Source of the DNA: Trichoplax adhaerens
Taxonomy: Eukaryota; Placozoa; Uniplacotomia; Trichoplacea; Trichoplacidae
NCBI RefSeq assembly: GCF_000150275.1
Contig: NW_002060947.1
Span: 1,668,944 to 1,732,943, forward strand
Direction: 5' to 3'
Length of the DNA: 64,000 nucleotides
A program made the translations under genes and the position numbers. Below the pieces are notes generated by a model. That model was not told where the DNA came from. It worked only from the letters and a program-made list of their open reading frames with translations, and did no database searches. Positions 54,201-64,000 of the stretch are shown here, piece by piece (within the stretch, counting starts at the first letter, position 1; each line of letters begins with the position of its first letter).

Positions 54201-57200
54201 CGAAGAATTAGGTCTAAATAGCGTCCGCAGTTCCGGAACAAAATACGTATAATATGATTAATTTTTTGTAGGTCGATTGTCTTTTTTGTCGTCTTACGAA
54301 ATTCAGTCTTTTATAATTCATTGTTACTCGTATATAGGATAAGAAAGGTCATTTTAATATTATGCAGTTCACGACTCAGAGTCACGCTATACACAGAAGC
54401 AGAGTTCAATAACGGGTAACGCCATTCGTAGAAACAATAATGTAAAGAATTCTACCATACATTAAAATCGTACATTATCCAAATGCCAGCTTAAAAGTGC
54501 TGTTAATATATCAATGCTATTGCACTCTATTATGAGTACTGTAGCTGTAAATTTACTAGCCCAAAAGATACACTTCATTAATGTAACTAGAGTATCTAGC
54601 ATTGCATAGAAAAATGGCGCGAGTTATATCTTAATGTACTGTAAATATAAACGGAATTCTTACCGCACTAGTATATGCTTCCATAGAAAGTTATTGTTAA
54701 TCACTACCTACTGGTTTGTGCATCAGCCAATCTTTCTTTATACGTTATTTTGTAGACTTGAAATTATTAGTATTGATTCCTGATGAAATGCAATAAAAAA
54801 TCCTTTATTAAGGTATTTACTGAGGCTATTGGCTGCACATTTCATTCGGTACATGATCATTTTTTACATTTTCACTAATCTATTGCATAGCAGATTATCA
54901 GTTTATTTAATTTAATAAACTCGTATTTAAAGCATAAAGTACATAGGAAAGTACTAATACATTAAACGGCTCGAAAATCGATACCGATGACATCAATTCT
55001 AGAACAATATCGTATAAGGAAAATTCCTGATATATCGTTGTACTATCATGTTGAGTCTATTGCAATGCAATCCTTTAATCGGAACCCCATCGCAGTTTGT
55101 GAGAACAGAAACTATCATCGGCAACATTATAAGGGCACCATATTTTATGCATTAACTAAATCATGATGATTGTCAGCTCTCTGCGAGATAATATACTAAA
55201 CTATATGGTATTCCGCCGGGAATCCTTAAAAAATTTTTTTTGAATTCTATGAACATAATCTCTCAGGACTACAGATTTCCTATGAAATCATTTACTACGC
55301 CTCATCGCAAAAGGAAATTATTGCCATTTCGATGAAATAACTAATTATAGTTTTACTGTTAAAATTATTATATATCGATGAAGATTATCACCCAAAGGAA
55401 ACTACTGGAATTACTTTGCTAATAAATAGTATAGACACAGCACACAGATTATGTTGCTTTTAGACTAATAATTAATTCTTAATTAGATTTACTTCTATAT
55501 CTGCTAACCGATCAATTATTATGTCAGCTGAAAATTGAATCATTTAGCATTGCATGCTGTAAATTGTCAATTAGAATAAAGCATAGGTGCGTTGATTAGA
55601 TACTGAAATGTATGCTTTTACTACCACATACTCTGCACAGTCGGATTAAACATGGTAGGGATATCAAACCTTATTCAGAGAATCATAACTATTTCTATAG
55701 GTTGTATTTATAGGACATTGATATTTATTTATACTGCATGCGTATGTAGGATGTGTGGTACATTTGATGCTGTTGAGAATAATGAAATTTACGATGTGAA
55801 ACATTGATAGCCGAGATACGAATAAATGCAGTTGTATTTTTTTAGACCCGTATATGTTAAGGGGGCCTATGCCAGTAAATGTGGATCCTTCGATCAATAT
55901 TAATCATTATTAATATATACGTTCCGGTCATTCTTAAAGCTGATTTCATACTTAGGAATGGCCGGAACATATATATTGTATTTTAGCTATTATATACTGC
56001 CTAATATAGTACAGTAGTTATTTATTGGCTTATTTTACAATACGTATTTTATCTTCTTTGCACAATTGTACAATATACTGCTCATAAAGTTACTATTAAT
56101 ACAGTGACATTTTATTGCATGAAAAAGTACAGTATGAAAAGATATCTAAACGAGGAAGGCTACAAAGTGACTCCCAAAAATTGGTCATGAGGCAGAAATG
56201 CTCTCAATCTACTCCTCCAACTGTTTTATGTAGCCTATGACTTTAGATACTACACAAGTTTCGTCAATGTTTTACGAACTCATCATTTATAACTAAATAT
56301 GACAAATAGTTTTGTGCTAGAGGCATCAATGAAAACGAATAAAACATATTTTATCGAAGATACAACTATTCGATTAAAAGCACGTTCACCTTGGATACAA
56401 CGTTGTGCGGTGTAAAAGCCAAAAACTAAGTTACGTAGTATACTAGATTTTAAGAAGAAATCAGGTATAAAATAGCGAAAATGGGATCCTTATTATGCTT
56501 TATTTATATCTTAAGAGTGATAGTTTATTTAATTACGCGCACAGCAATAGTGACTCAATTGCCAAGAATATTATCCTTCAGTAATAAATAGAGTAAGTTC
56601 ATACTTATACCTGATTATAGTTTAAAGGGTACAAATTCTAATTTATAACTAGGTGAGATGAAAGTAGTACTGTATCGGCGCATCTGATTCATTTTATTAG
56701 CCGTTGATCCATTAAAATGACTAGAAAAATACCGTCCATTCGGCTTATGATTGCTTTTAACTCTAGAACTTTATCTAAAATAGCTCATTTAAGCACGCGT
56801 GTAAATATAAATTAGCAGCAATGAGCTTGCACTTTATTCATGATTTTGACCGGCTCAATTCATCCATCCGTAGTCAATATAAATCAATAGCATTGCACTG
56901 GCGAATGGCTCTATAAAATTATAACCTTCATCGTTGCTTTTTTTCCCTTCTTCCCTCCTTAGATAGCTACGCAACAGCAATACGATATCGTCCCGTGGAT
57001 TCTTTATTATTATCTGCTAATAAATAAATAAATTGAAATTGTTTAATATCGTTCCGTCCCTACCTAAGCTTATGTTGTATTCTAACAAAAGATGTTGAGG
57101 TACGAACATGTGGGCGTCACTCTCGCTTGGTTGACGTGCAAATAGCTGACGTATATTTTCCCTATGGCTTTTTAATGTTATCTTCTGCTAGGTCAGAGAA

Positions 57201-57426
57201 AATTTCTCTTCTGTGAAATTTTACACTGCCATTTTTTTTTTCAATGAAAATTTGAAATCCTTTAAAGTTCTTGGTAATGAGTGATTTCTTTTTCCTTGAA
57301 TGGCTGTGTTATCCAATCTTTTAGGGGGAGATAAACCCTTATTAAGGTTTCCAATGTTTGCTTGTCAATAAATTGATTCCGTTGATTAATAGGTAATAGG
57401 TAATGTAGAGGTTAGCAGAATTAAGG
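51272..57426. other. Intergenic stretch between FOXO and the TEX11-like gene
   Basis: Left end should hold the FOXO 3' UTR; an AATAAA at 51664-51669 is the first good polyadenylation signal. A (TA)n run of about 24 bp sits at 52239-52262. No exon was recognised in the remaining ~5 kb; short frames at 52.1-52.9 kb and 55.7-55.9 kb lack any support. Confidence 0.5.
55914..55975. repeat. Hairpin/fold-back: 20-bp arms, 22-nt loop
   Basis: TATATACGTTCCGGTCATTC (55914-55933) pairs with GAATGGCCGGAACATATATA (55956-55975) at 18 of 20 positions; both changes are transitions. The two mismatches are G-T compatible on one strand, so an RNA hairpin could form. It is non-coding. It could be the remnant of a miniature inverted-repeat element. 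Confidence 0.85.
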
Positions 57427-57478
57427 ATGGAGAACAGTATTGAAAATACTCTTATGAAAGAAATTTCCACCATTCTAG
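57427..57478 (+). CDS. Possible first coding exon of the TEX11-like gene
   Basis: ATG opens 17 codons (MENSIENTLMKEISTIL) ending at a strong donor, CTAG|GTAAGT, with one base carried over. The phase fits the exon starting at 59286 directly. Separately, a possible short exon at 57732-57779 (AKTTLQKIAFNSTDKK) also fits this donor's phase. Which path is used, or whether this exon belongs to the gene at all, cannot be decided from sequence alone. Confidence 0.4.
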
Positions 57479-59285
57479 GTAAGTTATTATTATTTTTATT
57501 ATGAATAGAAAATATTGAAATAGGCCCTCTTCCATTTTATTGTGGCCATAGTTTATTTATCTAATAGTATTTTAATTCACTTGCTCGCTCTTAATATTTA
57601 CTGTAGTCAAGTAGTATACGCTGAACTAATCAATTTGCCCATTTCAACCTTGTTGCGTCGTAGTACTAATTAGGTTAAGTGGGTGTTAAAATGAAGTGAA
57701 GTATGAGAACGAATTGTTTTTTGCTCTACAGCTAAAACTACTCTACAAAAAATAGCATTTAACTCAACTGATAAAAAAGGTTTATATTCGAAGTGTTCTT
57801 TCTGCCTTCTCTCTTTGATAACTGCTATTTATCAGCAAACTGAAAAAGATGTCTATATAAAAGCTTCAAATAGAACTTAGTGTATGTCTACACGTGACTG
57901 CTGTTGTCTTTTCTGTAGTCTATTACTAGGCAAAGTATTGTACGTTTTCGCGAAAAAAAAAATTGTCGTATACAATATACTTGCTGATAGCAATTTGCAA
58001 GAAATGACGAAATGTTCCTCTATAATAGTAATCATTTTAATAATACTCCTTTTCGGCATCATTTGTTAGAACAGTGTCGTTCAAGATGTAGTAGCAATCG
58101 ATACGATTCGGAAAAAATTAAAACTTAATTACAGTCAGGTGGAATTACAATTACGTGTTACTGAGAGTATGTTTGATGTTTATAAATATTGTATTATTTT
58201 AATTTATAATACATGTCCTTATTAAAGGAACAGCAATCGATGTAACACGTAGTGAAAACTTCGCCATTACTACATCAGGAATTATGATATCAACAATATT
58301 AAAGTCTTACAAATGGGCTTAATTTCCTATGCAGTGTAACGCAATGATAACCGTGATATTCATAGCTAGATACTCATGCAAATTTGGCCGCTGCCACAAT
58401 AAAATATGAATAAGGATGTGTACTTTGTAACAATTTACGGCAAGTAATATTGTTACAACAAGATCCAAGGACTATATACTATACAAGTAAACGTGTAATT
58501 TCGCACTATAAGAATCTTATCGAGTATCCCGATATTCTTACATAAAAATGAACCCTTATTATCATAACTTAATATACGAATGAATAATTGAATAAAGCAG
58601 TTACTTTAATGCTCAATATTTTTCAATAATTCCAATGTACCAACTTTGCAAATCTTTCCACATTACCTGATATACATCCATCCTTGTACAGATAGCATAG
58701 AGTGTATTTTGAGATAAGCTTTCAAATATATTTAGAGGCCATTTGCTGATTTCTTACTCTATTAATACTCTAATGTTACCTAAGTATTTTGTTTTGAAAT
58801 TAACGATCCTAATGTGAGCAGTCAGTTAGCGAAGAAATGTATGTTATATGAATAATTGGTACTCATTATTTTTTCTACCTCACATAATCTTGAATAATAC
58901 AAAATTATAAAAAATTGATAATAAGATGTTGGACCTTAATATCAGTTCTTGCTCATCAAAGTATAAGTAATAGAATATCTACTTCATATTGAAATTTAAT
59001 GAATTCGTTATATCGTCAGCCTTCCAGATTTGTATGGTTTTAACTTTGTTCAATATAGCTGTAAATATACCGTTACGCTGACAACTATCGCCAGTAGAAA
59101 TGGAGATAAAAGCGTACCTTTTATTGTTGTAATATCCGTATCAAAAATTTCTGGAACGAATTTCAGATATACATATTAAACTTATGTGGATTACATATAT
59201 ATGCACTAATACTATTTTTATGAGTTTATAAAATCGGCTAGATCTTAAATCATATCAGCCGTTTTCTTTTTTTGATATTTTAAAG
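57479..59285. other. Probable large first intron of the TEX11-like gene
   Basis: If 57427-57478 is the first exon, this is its intron. It includes an open stretch near 58080-58137 (VVQDVVAIDTIRKKLKLNYS) ending at a CAG|GTGGAA donor-like site. That could be another exon, but its phase only fits with a weak upstream donor. Confidence 0.35.
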
Positions 59286-62200
59286 TGTCAGTTCAGCATG
59301 GAAGACAACAAGACTATAACAGTCAAATCAAGAGAATTTTAGCTACATGTAGTACAATACGCAGCAAAGCGGGAAGTAGCTGTCAAAACTACAAAGTGAT
59401 TTACAGATGTGGAGTTCAACTGTGGCGTTCAATGTCTCTCGTAGCGAAAGCTGGGAACTTACCTAACGATACCAAAATTAAATGTAAGTTTAGATTTTAA
59501 TTTTTAAATAATTTTCAATCATATGAATTCACGAATAAAATGTATGAGCTTACCGGTATTATGAAGAATAGATCACGGCTACATTATAAATCAGCTTTTG
59601 AAACTTATTACGGTTGATATAATTGGTAAATTACTTTTAATTATTATGAGAATGATGATGCATAAATTATATGAACTCTTGGTGCTCGCCTTTAAGTACT
59701 TACTGTACTGTCTTACCTCTAGCCATTATTTATGTAATCTAATTCATCAGTTATTTTGAGTGAAGTCTAGTAGCAAAGAATATTGAAATGCGTATCATTT
59801 TATCGCGATTTACTCCCATCGAAGAGTAATTGTACCATTAGAATAATAATTAGCTATTTAACAATAACTTTTGACATCTTATCGTATAGAAAAATACATA
59901 CAGTATAAGGAAAAGATTGTTCACAATTTATGGCTGATTAACAAATTGCTAAAAATAGTTTTTCAGTGCAGGCTTACTTCACTAAAATACTTTAGGATAG
60001 CTACGGTATTATATATGACGATTCAGAAAGCCTGTAGCGGTTTATCCTTCACAGAATTTAAAAATACATCGCTATCAGAATAGCGCAGTACGAAGCTAAT
60101 TCATAATTTAGCCGTTACGATAGCAAAGTTTGCAGTATAGAATGATATTCCATCAAACCTATGTATATTACTTTGAGCAAAATATTTCTGGTAGGAACTA
60201 TAATTCAGTGATTGAAGCGATTTTACGGTGAAGTGTTATAAGTTAGTCTATTTTTGGACCTAATTTTATATTAATATATTCTGCTATACTGAGGTTTACC
60301 ACAGTTTGTTAATAAATCGCAAGATTCAATTCGCAGTTCGATGTGCTATAAGAATAGTTTATATCATGCTGTAATCTATTTGGTTTGTATCTTGATATAG
60401 TAAGATCGGAAGCTTGCCAACTAATGATTTATTCCTTAATGAAATTACCCATTGATATATCAGTCGCAAAAGAAACTCTTCAGGTAGGTAAATTAAACGA
60501 GCAATTTATACATTCTTATGGTACAACGTAATATCTTAATAATGCTTATTGATTAGGCTCAATAATAAATATTTATCACCATCAGTGATTCATATATCAT
60601 GTTTACTTTGCGTGGTATAACTATAAATCACTTTCTTTCTACAGATCACGCATAAGTGTAGCCGGGGATGGCTAGGTTATAATGCGCTCATTATTTCTCA
60701 TTTTTATTCTTAATTTTTTTTCCTTTTGGTAATAAAAATGCAGTTAAATTTCATATTTTTAGACTTTGCTAGTTAATTATTATCTACAGTATATACCGCA
60801 TTAGTAAATTAATTTGTTAGATGAAATTTGTTAAATTTGTTTTTACCTAGCTTTACGAAATGAAACTCGTTCTAGGGAAATGTTAGATTTGGCCGCTGAA
60901 GTAAGTCCAAAAGAGATATGTTAAAGCATTGTCTTAAAACGATTTAGAGATGTTAAATACTTAGAATAGTAACTGCCTAAAGTACTAATAACAGAATGTA
61001 AATTTATTTTTAAAATTGTAATAAATCTTTACTGGCTAGCTGTATCTGAAGTACAAATCCAAAACTAGCTGCGGTCTGAACAATCCTAAGGATGGTGTTT
61101 CATATTACCTGGAATTTCTTTCCGAAGCTATGCTAATTTACTGTAGTATTTGTGAAAATGTATGTCTGTACTTGAATGATCCAGGATCTACCATTAGGAT
61201 GGTCTCGCTAAAAGTCATTTTTTTAGATTACTAATATATAGATTAGCTAACAATTACCTAATCTATTAGTAATTATTTTATCAGGCTCTAGCTAAGCGAC
61301 AGTTCGATCAAGCTTTTGATTATTTTGCCAAAGCAGAGAATATAAAGAAGGATCTCCCTTGTCTGGTACCTTCTTGCTGTATTAGTAAGAGACTATTTCT
61401 ACGTAAATAACAATTACGAACGACGATTTATATTGATTACATTTAGGGAAAAAAACTAGTAGCAATAAGTTACAACTTTGGAGTTGATATGTTTGATAGC
61501 CAAAACTATAAACAAAGCGTCAAGTGGCTACAGTAAGCAGAATTATTTAATCAAGCTGTATCATGGAATTTCAAACATATTTACTAACTCTACTACATTT
61601 AGGTTTCAGTTAAAAATTTTTTACCGATATTGTAAATAAATTTATTAGGAAATCTCGATACCTTGCTAAATATTTGTACGACCTGGAGGGTAGTAAGAAG
61701 GTGTTTAGGGGATACGCTATAATTCTTTCCTGAAATTTCTCTAATGTTAATTATTAGTAATGATTACGGGTACTTGACTATAATTTTTCAGTTTAGATGC
61801 TTACTAATTATTGCTTTTATATTTACCATTAGGCTAGAATATTACGTTTACTTGCGAATGCATACATTCATTGGGATATTGAAGAGTACTATGAAATGGC
61901 ATGGAATGCCGTAGGTAAATTGCTGTTTCTTAATGTGGATACGATATACCAGTCTAGGTTGTTTGCATACTGAGTTATAAGTGTTTCTAATATTATCATA
62001 TGGCTATGATGGATCACTATCCAATTTGAATCCTTACTCAAATTTTATTATAGAAGATGCAAATAATGTATGTTATACTTCTAGGTCATTTCCGACCTTT
62101 ATCGTTAGTAGCATAGTACATTGTTCGGATTTCTATCAATGAATTTTCTAATTACGAGAAACAATTTGTTGCAAAGTGAAACTATGCTTGATTACTTATT

Positions 62201-64000
62201 TCGTATCACAGTTACATTCTCATCCTTTTGGGTTTTACTTAAAATTGAAGCTTTTATTCCAGCGTAATCACGCTAACATTAAAGAAATTCACTCCAGTAA
62301 GCTGTTCAATATGCTAATCTTTGAAGAAATAATTTTTTTATGAGCCTAATGATCGATTTAGTAATTAATCATTAACTGGCTAATGTAGTACTTAACATAT
62401 TTGTGTGCTTGTCTTACAAAAGCTGTTGAGTTGGCATTTAACCTTCCAGATATGACAATCAATATGGGGCTCAGCTTTTTGGAATTAGTGAAGAGTCACG
62501 ACAATTTGTTAGTATACTAATTAATACAGTACTTCTCTCGCTAAATACTGTTACTTCATTAAATTTTTATGTAAAGCGCCTAGATCTTGCACTTTGCCTG
62601 TAGTACCCACTGTATGTTTGCAATCATACATCTTCATGAAATGCTTTTGCTATTGTACGGCATGGTAGTATGATCGTAGATAGTGTGTAACCAACTCATT
62701 AAAATAGATTTTTATAAATTATATCTTGATCCTATATTATGATAGGTATACTGTTGCCAATGCGATACTTCGAATGCTCTGTATCAGATTTGATAGTTCG
62801 ATGAAGGTTATAATGGTAAAAATTGCTTTATTGGTACGTCTTTATATGTATATTGAATCTGAAATTTCAAATGTTAATCAGCTCTTTAATATCAATAAAT
62901 CAAATTTGCTGATGCAATGATCTAACTGTTGGTATTTACATGTAATCGCAATATAATCTATACTTGCCATTTAGGAACGTCTTATTAACGGAGGAGAATT
63001 ACATGAGGCAAAACAGTTGGTAGAAGGATTGGTTGAAGGTCAATATAACGCAATATATTTATCATATTAGCTCTTGTTTCTTATATTTTTAAGGCGTCTG
63101 GAATTATAAACTGTTTTTCCTAAGAAATACTGTATATTAATTCAGTTTAATTCTTTGAATAAATGAATATCAATTTAAATCTTTTCTGTACTATGCTGAT
63201 TGGATTAGAGCAAAATAAGAAAAATAAGATAACGTCACAAATGCTAAAGAAACTGAAATTCCTTTTACAGAATCAAGCATATCAGTTCTACCAAGTAACA
63301 AAATAAAATATTTTAATCAAATTTCACTTAAAATTAAGTAATATCTGTCATGACATACATGTATTATATCCGAAGGCTGGTAAATTCTCTGAGGCAACTG
63401 AATGGTATAACTTCTGTTTGCACCTAGCCAAGGAGAGTGAAATGGAATTAATTCTTAGTTTGCTGGTACGATGAATGTTGAGAGAATAAAATCAATAAAG
63501 CTGCTAATTATTTCTTCTTTAATCTCAGATTAATTTAAGCTGCTGTCATATCATGCGAAAAGAATTTAATGAGGTTAGGAGAATAATTCTAGTTGGTAAC
63601 TAAGACAGACACTCGGCTACCATACAATGCCTTTCATAAATATAAAGTGCTACATCACAAACTTAATAGATTATGCTATATGCATACTGCTAGTTTCTAC
63701 TGTTGCGTAACCAATCTTGAAATTATTTGCTCTTATTGATGCATTTAGGCTCAAAAAGCCGTTGATAAAGGAAAAAATATTCAGCCTAGCTGTCCTTTTA
63801 TGTATTATCTAGAAGCCAAGATTGGATTAATGGCCAATGACAGCGAAAAAGGTTTTGTTACCTCTTTAATTGACTAAATAGTAACAAATTCTATCATCAA
63901 TTAAGAAATTTTCTATGTTGAAACATAGTGATGAACGCGCTTTCAGATCTTGTGAATTTAGAAGTAAATAAAAAAGAAGATAAATTTGGGCTAGTTTGTG
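59286..64000 (+). CDS. TEX11: TEX11/ZIP4/SPO22-like meiotic TPR protein, 3' end outside window
   Basis: Family members promote crossover formation and synapsis in meiosis. Exons: 59286-59483, 60413-60483, 60645-60675, 60851-60900, 61285-61365, 61447-61532, 61649-61700, 61833-61914, 62054-62067, 62212-62296, 62423-62507, 62746-62833, 62975-63038, 63209-63294, 63376-63465, 63529-63573, 63749-63851, 63929->64000. Every phase agrees. Collinear with human TEX11: VIYRCGVQLWRSMSLVAKAG; LPIDISVAKETLQ; ISYNFGVDMFDSQNYKQSV; ILRLLANAYIHWDIEEYY; LHSHPFGFYLKLKLLF; ATEWYNFCLHLAKESEME; CCHIMRKEFNEAQKAVDKG. These are TPR-like helical pairs. Exons 3-4 are short and skip about 20 residues relative to human. 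Exon 9 is only 14 bp. No catalytic residues are expected. The gene continues past the right edge. Confidence 0.85.

Noticed and set aside
59871-60083. 70-codon frame first considered as a TEX11-like exon
   Set aside because: Its phase does not fit the donor at 59483 without a poor acceptor. The exon at 60413-60483 fits both phase and the family alignment better.

Overview
The window is eukaryotic nuclear DNA from an early-branching, intron-rich animal. It is visibly AT-rich, has short introns (mostly 50-500 bp) at positions giving near human-length proteins, and carries metazoan-type genes (FOXO, NPAT, TEX11). A placozoan (Trichoplax/Hoilungia type) is my best guess, but that is inference. 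Exons were assembled by hand from GT/AG sites, continuous reading phase across every junction, and resemblance to families known from memory. No database search was run.

Layout: (1) 1-7.6 kb: gene-poor, with one candidate small gene on the minus strand (about 0.86-1.38 kb), a 30-bp perfect palindrome and several old tandem duplications. (2) 7.7-13.9 kb: a convergent pair, NPAT (+, 7684-11243, first exon not found) and an MFSD9-like transporter (-, 12008-13742). (3) 13.9-18.8 kb: a repeat-dense block with old units of about 200 bp, a clean 92-bp array of 10 units, and a TACTGTAC-rich array around a conserved core. (4) 19.05-23.33 kb: complete SF3A3 (+, 20 exons, 503 codons). (5) 25.1-26.15 kb: a 167-bp tandem array. 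(6) 27.12-30.70 kb: complete SRRM1 (+, 10 exons, 665 codons). (7) 30.7-47.7 kb: a long gene desert containing a decayed ~80-bp tandem repeat (about 34.5-35.9 kb). (8) 47.69-51.27 kb: complete FOXO (+, 2 exons, 591 codons). (9) 51.3-57.4 kb: non-coding. (10) from 59.29 kb (perhaps 57.43 kb) to the window end: TEX11/ZIP4/SPO22-like gene (+), cut off at the right edge.

The genes do not form one pathway. SF3A3 (U2 snRNP) and SRRM1 (SR-type splicing coactivator) are both splicing factors and are neighbours on the same strand. NPAT drives histone gene transcription, FOXO is the insulin/AKT-responsive forkhead factor, and TEX11 is a meiotic crossover TPR protein. The most notable large-scale signal is linkage: in human, FOXO4 and TEX11 are close neighbours on Xq13.1, and SF3A3, SRRM1 and FOXO6 all lie on 1p. 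The order here may therefore preserve very old synteny. I found no CRISPR array, tRNA, rRNA, viral gene or intact transposon.
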